From JBKBXU01 sp046313675 (GTDB taxonomy: Bacteria; Bacteroidota; Bacteroidia; Cytophagales; Cytophagaceae): a DNA stretch of 8,413 nt. The notes beneath the pieces are model-generated. The model worked only from the letters and a program-made list of their open reading frames with translations, was not told where the DNA came from and made no database searches. Positions within the stretch are counted from its first letter, which is position 1, and every line of letters begins with the position of its first letter. Made by a program: the position numbers and the translations under genes. Below, piece by piece: positions 1-5,747 of this stretch. Location of the stretch: positions 1 to 8,413 of the forward strand of contig JBKBXU010000206.1 in NCBI GenBank assembly GCA_046313675.1, in the 5' to 3' direction.

Positions 1-110
1 ACGGAGAGATGAACAATGCATGGTCGGGAGAGGACGTAAAAGGATTCTCTAAAATATTTGGAAATCAGACCATGATCTGGAACCGGATTAATAGTTCTGA
101 GAATAATTAA
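1..110 (+). CDS. argG: Argininosuccinate synthase, C-terminal end only (partial)
   Basis: The window opens inside a reading frame whose codons begin at position 3 and end at TAA 108-110, leaving 35 residues. They include GEMNNAWSGEDVKGF and SKIFGNQTMIWNRI. The pattern of an acidic stretch, then GF-x-KI-x-G and a short tail, matches the C-terminus of argininosuccinate synthase, which joins citrulline and aspartate using ATP in the cytoplasm, the penultimate step of arginine synthesis. The fragment holds no catalytic residues, so the call rests on tail similarity recalled from family members and on context: argC follows after 28 bases, and argG-argC is a common order in Bacteroidota arginine clusters. 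The rest of the gene lies to the left of the window. Confidence 0.78.
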   Translation, partial: GEMNNAWSGEDVKGFSKIFGNQTMIWNRINSSENN

Positions 111-138
111 AAAAAATACAATTTAAACATTAATAAGC

Positions 139-1104
139 ATGATAAAGGTTGGAATTGTCGGAGGAGCTGGTTATACAGGCGGAGAGCTGCTCAGGATTTT
201 AGTTTTTCATCCTGAAGTAAACGTATCGTTTGTTCATAGTAACAGCAATGCAGGTAATCCGATAAGTAAGGTTCATACCGATCTTTTGGGTATGACTGAT
301 TTGGTGTTTGCCGACACACTTTCTGATGATATTGATGTTCTTTTTCTTTGTGTTGGCCATGGCGATGCTGCTAAGTTTTTAGAGGCTAATCCCATTGCTG
401 AACGCATAAGGATTATTGATTTAAGCCAGGATTTCCGTCTGAACAAAGAAGGTAATGATTTTGTCTACGGACTTCCTGAGATGCAGAAAGACAAAATTAA
501 ATCAGCGCATAAAATTGCTAATCCCGGCTGTTTTGCTACCTGTATTCAATTAGGACTCCTTCCTCTGGCAGCAGCAGGAAAGCTAAGCAGTGAAGTGCAT
601 ATATCTGCCATAACAGGGTCTACCGGCGCAGGACAAAGCTTAAATTCCACTTCTCATTTTAGCTGGAGAAATAACAATATTTCGGTTTATAAGGTATTTA
701 ATCATCAACATCTGAAGGAAATAGGCCAAAGCCTTAAATTTCTTCAGAAGGACATGGATAAGAAGATAAATTTTATTCCTTTCAGGGGAGACTTTACCAG
801 AGGGATTTATGCAACCATGTACCTGAAATCAGACTTGTCTGAAGAAGAGGCAATTGCATTGTATAAGAATTTTTATGCAGGCCATCCCTTTACCAATGTA
901 TCGGATGCAAACCCGGATCTGAAGCAGGTAGTTAATACGAATAATGCCATTGTGCATGTTGAAAAGCATGATGACCAATTATTTATTATAAGTATGATAG
1001 ATAATTTATTGAAGGGAGCATCCGGTCAGGCGGTTCAGAATATGAACCTTATGTTTGGACTGGAAGAAACACTTGGGTTAAGGTTAAAGGCAGCATATTT
1101 TTAA
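139..1104 (+). CDS. argC: N-acetyl-gamma-glutamyl-phosphate reductase
   Basis: This enzyme reduces N-acetylglutamyl 5-phosphate to the semialdehyde with NADPH, the third step of arginine (ornithine) synthesis, in the cytoplasm. The 321-residue protein begins with a Rossmann nucleotide-binding loop (GGAGYTG, residues 8-14). The catalytic cysteine is Cys131 in NPGCFATC, preceded by the family's ANPG context. An H-x-H pair (189-191, in FNHQHLKEI) sits where the catalytic histidine motif is expected, and the dimer-core segment GSTGAGQS lies between them. The length is usual for the shorter ArgC class. The ATG at 139 puts the beta strand directly before the glycine loop, as in homologues. No Shine-Dalgarno sequence precedes it. 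It lies 28 bases after argG and 23 before prfB, and I see no promoter or terminator in either gap, so co-transcription is likely. Confidence 0.96.
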   Translation: MIKVGIVGGAGYTGGELLRILVFHPEVNVSFVHSNSNAGNPISKVHTDLLGMTDLVFADTLSDDIDVLFLCVGHGDAAKFLEANPIAERIRIIDLSQDFRLNKEGNDFVYGLPEMQKDKIKSAHKIANPGCFATCIQLGLLPLAAAGKLSSEVHISAITGSTGAGQSLNSTSHFSWRNNNISVYKVFNHQHLKEIGQSLKFLQKDMDKKINFIPFRGDFTRGIYATMYLKSDLSEEEAIALYKNFYAGHPFTNVSDANPDLKQVVNTNNAIVHVEKHDDQLFIISMIDNLLKGASGQAVQNMNLMFGLEETLGLRLKAAYF

Positions 1105-1127
1105 TAAGATATAATTCAAAACAGATA

Positions 1128-2205
1128 ATGACTACAGAAGACTACAAAGATTTAAAGGCAAGAATTACTGCTTTGAGGAGGTATCTTTGACTACGATGGC
1201 AAAATTGAAGCTATAAAGCTGGAAGAGGAAAAGACGGCAGCAGGGGATTTTTGGGACGATCCAAAAGAGGCCGAAAAGATTATGAAAGGCATAAAAGTCC
1301 TCAAGATCTGGACAGATAGTTTTGAAGCGATTCAAGCCTTATTTGATGATTTTGAAACCCTCTTTGAGTTTTATGAAGCCGGAGAAGTAGAATTGGATGA
1401 AATTCAGAGAGAATATAACAAGGTAAAAAAAGCACTTGAAGACCTTGAATATAAAAAAATGCTTTCTTCTGAGGAGGATCAGTTAAACGCCATCATAGAG
1501 ATTAATCCGGGAGCCGGAGGCACAGAAAGTAACGATTGGGCAGGAATTCTGATGCGAATGTATATAATGTGGGCCGAAGGTCATGGATTTGGAGTAAAAG
1601 AAGTGAACTATCAGGCTGGTGAAGTGGCAGGGGTAAAATCTGTTACTTTGGAGATTGATGGGGCTTTTGCCTATGGCTATTTGAAATCTGAGATTGGTGT
1701 ACATCGCTTGGTACGCATTTCTCCTTTTGATTCAGGGGGGCGAAGGCATACATCTTTTGCCTCTGTTTATGCTTATCCTGTAATAGACGATACGATAAAT
1801 ATTGATGTTAATCCGGCAGATATAACCTGGGATACTTATAGGGCAGGTGGAGCAGGAGGGCAGAACGTAAATAAAGTAGAAACAGCGGTACGTCTTCATC
1901 ATAAACCTTCCGGCTTGATCATCGAATGCCAGCAGGAAAGATCTCAACTGCAGAATAAGGAAAAAGCGACAAAGATGCTAAAATCCAGACTTTATCAGAT
2001 TGAGATTGAAAAAAGAAATGAAGCCAGGGCTGCCGTGGAAAGTACTAAGAAAAGAATTGATTTTGGTTCTCAGATCCGGAATTATGTGTTGCATCCTTAT
2101 AAGCTTATAAAAGATGTACGAACCGGGGTGGAAAGAACCGATGTTCAAAATGTGCTGGATGGAGACCTAGATGAGTATATTAAAGCATATTTGATGGAGG
2201 CTTAA
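1128..2205 (+). CDS. prfB: Peptide chain release factor 2, expressed by +1 programmed frameshift
   Basis: RF2 recognises UGA and UAA stop codons in the ribosomal A site and triggers peptide release. The gene reads as join(1128..1187,1189..2205): 20 codons from the ATG at 1128 (MTTEDYKDLKARITALRRYL), an in-frame TGA at 1188-1190, then the +1 frame, giving 358 residues. Domains follow the family: N-terminal coiled-coil region (about 1-110), the stop-codon-recognising SPF tripeptide at 198-200 and the peptidyl-transferase GGQ at 243-245 within GGAGGQNVNK. The C-terminus has the usual GSQIRNYVLHPY and LDGDLDEYI segments. Residue 239 is alanine, where E. coli K-12 has the activity-lowering Thr246. 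An annotation starting at the internal ATG 1282 would lose 51 residues and hide the regulation. Known RF2 logic applies: scarce RF2 slows termination at the UGA and favours the shift, so the protein controls its own level. Confidence 0.97.
1176..1191 (+). promoter_or_regulatory. Programmed +1 ribosomal frameshift site of prfB
   Basis: An internal Shine-Dalgarno-like AGGAGG (1176-1181) lies three bases before the slippery codon CTT (1185-1187), which is followed by TGA (1188-1190) and C (1191). This is nearly the E. coli RF2 arrangement (AGGGGG, TAT, CTT TGA C). Peptidyl-tRNA-Leu slips from CUU to UUU, and reading resumes at GAC (1189-1191). The C after TGA makes a weak termination context, which favours the shift. 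The reading frames on both sides match RF2 only if this shift occurs. Confidence 0.96.
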
Positions 2206-2324
2206 GTCTTCACTTCCAGCAAATTGTTATATGAAATATCATCTTTAACGTACTAAGGAATAAGTTCCGTATATTTATTTCGTTTTAGAAATTACCGGTT
2301 CACTGAATAGCCATATATGCTGGT

Positions 2325-2355
2325 TTTGTAGCCATAGTTAATTTACTTATATTTG
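2325..2355 (+). promoter_or_regulatory. Bacteroidota-type promoter for the tatA-gatA-mltD operon
   Basis: TTTG at 2325-2328 and TATATTTG at 2348-2355 are separated by exactly 19 bases, matching the Bacteroidota sigma-ABfr consensus (TTTG, about 19 bases, TAnnTTTG). Transcription would begin near 2359-2362, leaving a leader of roughly 13-16 bases before the tatA ATG with no Shine-Dalgarno sequence. It lies in the 169-base gap after prfB, where a new transcription unit is expected. I saw no convincing terminator for prfB in this gap, only a 4-base-pair hairpin near 2256-2267, so read-through is possible. Confidence 0.72.
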
Positions 2356-2374
2356 TATCTTAAATCCTATCAAT

Positions 2375-2578
2375 ATGATATTATCTGTTTTAGCCCTACT
2401 GGGTCCCCTGGGACTCAACGAAATGATCGTAATACTTCTGATTGTTGTATTACTCTTTGGAGCAAAAAAAATTCCTGAACTGGCAAGAGGTCTTGGCAAA
2501 GGAATTAGAGAATTTAAAGATGCTTCCAAAGACATAAAAGATGAAATTGAAAGTAGTGTAAAGGACGAAAAGAAATAA
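2375..2578 (+). CDS. tatA: Sec-independent (Tat) translocase subunit TatA
   Basis: TatA multimerises with TatC to move folded proteins carrying twin-arginine signals across the inner membrane. The 67-residue protein has the whole family layout: a short N-terminal part, one membrane helix (about 14-29, EMIVILLIVVLLFG), the hinge F28-G29 followed by KK-x-P (Pro34), an amphipathic helix (about 33-50, PELARGLGKGIREFKDA) and a charged Lys/Glu/Asp-rich tail. A polar Glu16 at the head of the membrane helix occupies the place of the functionally important polar residue in other TatA proteins. It lacks the longer tail of TatB. ATG 2375 suits the promoter upstream; a start at Met17 would cut into the membrane helix. 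tatC is not in the window. gatA starts 3 bases after the stop, in the same reading frame. Confidence 0.93.
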   Translation: MILSVLALLGPLGLNEMIVILLIVVLLFGAKKIPELARGLGKGIREFKDASKDIKDEIESSVKDEKK

Positions 2579-2581
2579 ATT

Positions 2582-4012
2582 TTGAAATCTTATAATACCT
2601 TCAGGGAGCTTAAGGAGGATCTGGCGGGCGGAAAGACGACCTGTCGTGAACTTACCCAACGATATCTCGATAATATAAAAGCAAAAAGCCATTTAAATGC
2701 TTTTCATGAAGTCTATGATTCTGAGGCTTTGCAAAGAGCCGAAGAGGTAGATGCCAAGATAAAGGCAGGTAAGGCCGGAAAATTGGCTGGCATGGTCATC
2801 GGATTAAAAGATGTTTTATGCCACAAGGATCATGGCTTGCAGGCATCCAGTAAGATTCTGGATAAGTTTATTTCACAGTTTAATGGTACCGCCGTTCAGC
2901 GATTACTTGATGAGGATGCCATTATTATAGGAAGGCAGAATTGTGATGAATTCGCTATGGGTTCTTCTACAGAAAATTCAGCCTTCGGAAATACCCTTAA
3001 TGATGCCGACAATACACGAGTGCCGGGTGGGTCTTCGGGTGGTTCATCCGTTGCCGTTCAGGCAGATTTGTGTTTTGTATCCCTGGGATCTGACACCGGT
3101 GGATCTGTAAGACAGCCTGCTGCTTTTTGTGGTGTTGTCGGGTTGAAACCAACGTATTCCCGTGTTTCACGGTATGGCCTTATTGCTTATGCATCATCTT
3201 TTGATTGCATCGGAATATTCTCCAAGTCAGTGGAAGATGCGGCTTTGGTTCTTGAAGTTGTTGCCGGTCCTGATGATAACGACAGTACAGTTTCATTTAA
3301 AGAGGTTCCTGAATATTCAAAGAATTTGAATTTTTCCGGTAAAGCCCGAATAGGTTATTTAAAAGAGTCTGTAGAAAGTGAGGGTGTTAGCGAGGATGTT
3401 AGAAATAAAACTTCTCAAGCACTTGATATCTTGCGAAGCGAAGGACATGTGGTTGAGCCTGTGGAGTTTTCTTTGCTGGATTATTTCCTTCCAACCTATT
3501 ATATACTTACTACAGCGGAAGCAAGTTCTAACCTTTCCAGGTATGATGGCGTTAAATATGGATACAGGAGCTCCGATGTTACCGATCTGCTGACCATGTA
3601 TAAAAAAACCAGAACAGAAGGTTTCGGTAAAGAAGTTAAACGCAGAATTATGCTTGGAACATTTGTATTAAGTGCAGGTTTTTACGATGCATATTATACC
3701 AAGGCTCAAAAGATTCGCAGGCTTATTAAAGAGGAAACGGAAAAAATTCTTTCAGAATATGATTTCCTTGTTATACCTACGACCCCAAGTACAGCGTTTA
3801 AGATAGGAGAGAATACCGAGGATCCTTTGGCTATGTACCTGGCAGATGTTTTTACGGTACAGGCTAATTTATCAGGAATTCCTGGAATATCGATTCCGGT
3901 AGGAAAAGATAGCAAAGGACTTCCTATAGGTCTGCAGGTTTTGACGAAAGCGTTTGGAGAACAGGAGTTGCTGGCATTTTCGCAATATCTTATGAATAAG
4001 CAGAACGTATAA
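2582..4012 (+). CDS. gatA: Asp-tRNA(Asn)/Glu-tRNA(Gln) amidotransferase subunit A (TTG start)
   Basis: GatA releases ammonia from glutamine for the GatCAB complex, which converts misacylated Glu-tRNA(Gln) or Asp-tRNA(Asn) to the correct amide form in the cytoplasm. The 476-residue length is typical. The amidase-signature catalytic triad is visible: Lys76 (GLKDVL), cis-Ser151 (PGGSSGGS) and nucleophile Ser175 (SDTGGSVRQP), with the family's 24-residue spacing between the serines. GatA-specific segments follow (GLKPTYSRVSRYGLIAYASS; later NLSGIPGISIP and GLPIGLQVL). The start is TTG 2582: the preceding in-frame codons are ATT and the tatA stop, and the first in-frame ATG encodes Met71 in the catalytic core, so a non-ATG start is required. 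gatB and gatC are not nearby; scattered gat genes are common. It lies 3 bases after tatA and 9 before the transglycosylase gene, suggesting an operon. Confidence 0.95.
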   Translation: MKSYNTFRELKEDLAGGKTTCRELTQRYLDNIKAKSHLNAFHEVYDSEALQRAEEVDAKIKAGKAGKLAGMVIGLKDVLCHKDHGLQASSKILDKFISQFNGTAVQRLLDEDAIIIGRQNCDEFAMGSSTENSAFGNTLNDADNTRVPGGSSGGSSVAVQADLCFVSLGSDTGGSVRQPAAFCGVVGLKPTYSRVSRYGLIAYASSFDCIGIFSKSVEDAALVLEVVAGPDDNDSTVSFKEVPEYSKNLNFSGKARIGYLKESVESEGVSEDVRNKTSQALDILRSEGHVVEPVEFSLLDYFLPTYYILTTAEASSNLSRYDGVKYGYRSSDVTDLLTMYKKTRTEGFGKEVKRRIMLGTFVLSAGFYDAYYTKAQKIRRLIKEETEKILSEYDFLVIPTTPSTAFKIGENTEDPLAMYLADVFTVQANLSGIPGISIPVGKDSKGLPIGLQVLTKAFGEQELLAFSQYLMNKQNV

Positions 4013-4021
4013 GCTGAAACT

Positions 4022-5413
4022 ATGAATAAATTCCAGATAGTACCCGGATTACTGATTTTAATATTGTCTGTTTTTCAGCCATTATTTGTGAGTGATGCTA
4101 TGGCTCAGGGCGAGCTTGCAGTTGAGTACTATGCCTGGGAAGACGATATTCCTAATGTTCCTGATGAATTAATAGCCGATCGTTTGGGATGTCTTGAAAA
4201 GGACGTTAAGCTTACGTATAATAAAAAAATCCGAGGGTTTGTTGATTATTTTACGGTAAGAAACCGCCACTATATGGTGGTGATGGAGCGACGGAAAAAT
4301 CTTTATTTCCCGATTTTTGAAGAATGTCTTAAAAAACACAATATGCCCGATGAGCTTAAATATCTGGCTATTGTAGAATCAGGCCTGAATCCTAAAGCGA
4401 TCTCTAAAGCAGGCGCTGCCGGGCTGTGGCAGTTTATGCCGAGCACAGGTAAAATGTATAAGCTAAATCAGGATGCTTATATTGATGAACGCCTTGATCC
4501 TTATAAAGCGACTGAAGCCGCCTGTTTGTACCTGAAGGATTTGCACAGAATCTTTGGCGATTGGCAACTGGCATTGGCTTCATACAATTGTGGCCCCGGT
4601 AATGTGCGTAGAGCTATCCGGAAATCAGGTTATAAGGAGACTTTCTGGGATATATATGACTTCCTTCCTCAGGAAACAAGAGGTTATGTGCCACAATTTG
4701 TTGCGGTTACTTATGCAATGAATTACTTGGCAGAGCATAATATTTATGCAGACTCCCTGGAGTACCCAATGCGTTATGACACAATTATAGTTAATACGAC
4801 AATTGATATAGATGTCTTTGCTGAACAACTGGAAATTTGCCCGGAAGATATTTTAAAACTTAATCCATCTATTAAAAGAAATATTGTCCCTGAAAAATGG
4901 GGCCTGGCTTTACGTATTCCTTCTGACCGAATGGAATTCCTGGCGGAAAATCGGATTGCGATTATGGATTCCTCATTAGTTAAAGATGTCGAGGCTGTAC
5001 AATTGGCAGTAGCTAAACAGGAACAGGCTAAATCTTCAGGCAATTCTACAAAGGTAGTTCATGTCGTTAAGAGTGGTGACAACCTGGGGAAAATTGCTGC
5101 AAACCATGGCGTGTCTGTTAATGATCTGAAAAAATGGAATAATTTAAATTCCACAGTAATTCACTCTGGTCAAAAGCTGGCTATATATAAGACAGGTAGT
5201 TCTTCCAACACTCAAGTTGCATCCTCAAGCAGCACTAAACCATCTGCTCCTGCGGTTGCAAAAACTAAGGAGCAACAGGTTTATTATGTTCAACCTGGGG
5301 ATACGCTATGGACTATATCTCGTAATAATAATATACCTATTGAGAAAATTAAGCAGATGAATAACCTTAAAGACAATAACATTAAGGTTGGAATGAAATT
5401 AGTAATAGGTTAA
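4022..5413 (+). CDS. mltD: Secreted MltD-like lytic transglycosylase with two LysM domains
   Basis: The protein is predicted to cleave the MurNAc-GlcNAc bond of peptidoglycan in the periplasm, forming 1,6-anhydromuramyl ends during wall growth or turnover. Of 463 residues, 1-28 form a signal peptide with a hydrophobic core and an AMA cleavage site; no lipobox cysteine is present, unlike lipoprotein MltD of E. coli. The GH23 SLT domain (about 100-245) shows catalytic Glu119 in AIVESGLNP, GLWQFMPSTG (134-143) and ASYNCGPGNV (186-195). Residues 253-303 look like a degenerate LysM-type module typical of Bacteroidota MltD proteins. Two clear LysM domains follow (about 346-390 and 420-463, with VKSGDNLGKIA and VQPGDTLWTIS), joined by a Ser/Thr/Ala-rich linker. 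ATG 4022 gives the complete signal peptide. A strong terminator follows, so this is the last gene of its operon. The symbol is by architecture, not proven orthology. Confidence 0.92.
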   Translation: MNKFQIVPGLLILILSVFQPLFVSDAMAQGELAVEYYAWEDDIPNVPDELIADRLGCLEKDVKLTYNKKIRGFVDYFTVRNRHYMVVMERRKNLYFPIFEECLKKHNMPDELKYLAIVESGLNPKAISKAGAAGLWQFMPSTGKMYKLNQDAYIDERLDPYKATEAACLYLKDLHRIFGDWQLALASYNCGPGNVRRAIRKSGYKETFWDIYDFLPQETRGYVPQFVAVTYAMNYLAEHNIYADSLEYPMRYDTIIVNTTIDIDVFAEQLEICPEDILKLNPSIKRNIVPEKWGLALRIPSDRMEFLAENRIAIMDSSLVKDVEAVQLAVAKQEQAKSSGNSTKVVHVVKSGDNLGKIAANHGVSVNDLKKWNNLNSTVIHSGQKLAIYKTGSSSNTQVASSSSTKPSAPAVAKTKEQQVYYVQPGDTLWTISRNNNIPIEKIKQMNNLKDNNIKVGMKLVIG

Positions 5414-5441
5414 CTGTTTTAAAAGACTGTATAAATAATAT

Positions 5442-5477
5442 AAAAAAAGAGGCTCCCTATATAAGAGCCTCTTTTTT
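5442..5477 (+). terminator. Intrinsic terminator after mltD, probably bidirectional
   Basis: The arms GAGGCTC (5449-5455) and GAGCCTC (5465-5471) form a perfect 7-base-pair stem with a 9-base loop. The stem is extended by pairing of the A7 tract (5442-5448) with the T6 run (5472-5477). On the plus strand the T run follows the stem, ending the tatA-gatA-mltD transcript 29 bases after the mltD stop. On the minus strand the A7 tract becomes a U7 tail, so it should also stop transcription arriving from the right. Confidence 0.93.
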
Positions 5478-5734
5478 AGCTTTGTCTGCTTGTTGGAAAA
5501 AGTATTAATACCTCTGCAGGTTATTTAACCAAAGTTACAATAAAATTTCGCTAATCCAATTTTATAGTACAAAAATACTTTTACATCCTATTATTTTATA
5601 TGTTTAGTCGAAAGGTTGTGTATCTTTTACATTTACTATACTAAGGAGAATTTTTTTCGTTATAATTAATTATTTCTCATCTGAGAGTTTTTCAGTAAAA
5701 GGAATATATATCTGCTTTTAGTTAGATTATTCAT

Positions 5735-5742
5735 TATTTTTG
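5735..5742 (+). promoter_or_regulatory. Bacteroidota -7 element (TATTTTTG) of the maeB promoter
   Basis: TATTTTTG fits the TAnnTTTG consensus. The upstream box is weak: the best candidate is TCTG at 5711-5714, 20 bases away with one mismatch to TTTG. The last G lies only 5 bases before the maeB ATG, so transcription would start at or within a few bases of the start codon. It is the best motif match on this strand in the intergenic region, though a second promoter further upstream cannot be ruled out. Confidence 0.55.
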
Positions 5743-5747
5743 CCCTT

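Larger units (their letters stand above)
5414..5747. other. Gene-free AT-rich intergenic region between mltD and maeB
   Basis: These 334 bases hold a strong terminator at the left end, the maeB promoter at the right end and, between them (5478-5734), no supported gene. Visible in the middle are a minus-strand promoter-like match (5530-5537), the 10-base palindrome GTATTAATAC (5502-5511), the 12-base AT palindrome ATAATTAATTAT (5662-5673) and a small hairpin TCTC-ATCT-GAGA followed by GTTTTT (near 5675-5691). The palindromes are of a kind expected by chance in such AT-rich sequence. A 14-codon frame (5600-5644) has no supporting signal. Confidence 0.8.

Noticed and set aside
1188..1190. In-frame TGA in prfB as a pseudogene or sequencing error
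   Set aside because: The surrounding bases match the classical RF2 frameshift signal, and both frames encode RF2 sequence that joins exactly at this point.
1483..1947. Two minus-strand open frames of 73 and 71 codons opposite prfB
   Set aside because: They lie wholly antisense to the conserved RF2 core, overlap the SPF and GGQ codons, and resemble no family; they are by-products of the real gene.
1282..2205. RF2 as a 307-residue protein starting at ATG 1282
   Set aside because: Homology continues upstream through the frameshift site to ATG 1128; the shorter form would lose the first 51 residues.
2256..2267. GGAA-TAAG-TTCC hairpin as the prfB terminator
   Set aside because: The stem is only 4 base pairs and no uninterrupted T run follows; too weak to call.
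2450..2692. 80-codon minus-strand frame spanning tatA and gatA
   Set aside because: It overlaps two well-supported genes and has no start signal or recognisable domain.
5600..5644. 14-codon frame in the intergenic region starting at ATG 5600
   Set aside because: It is very short and has no promoter placement, ribosome site or homology that I can see.
5662..5673. 12-base palindrome ATAATTAATTAT as an operator
   Set aside because: It is entirely A/T in a strongly AT-rich region, where such palindromes arise easily; no second copy was seen.
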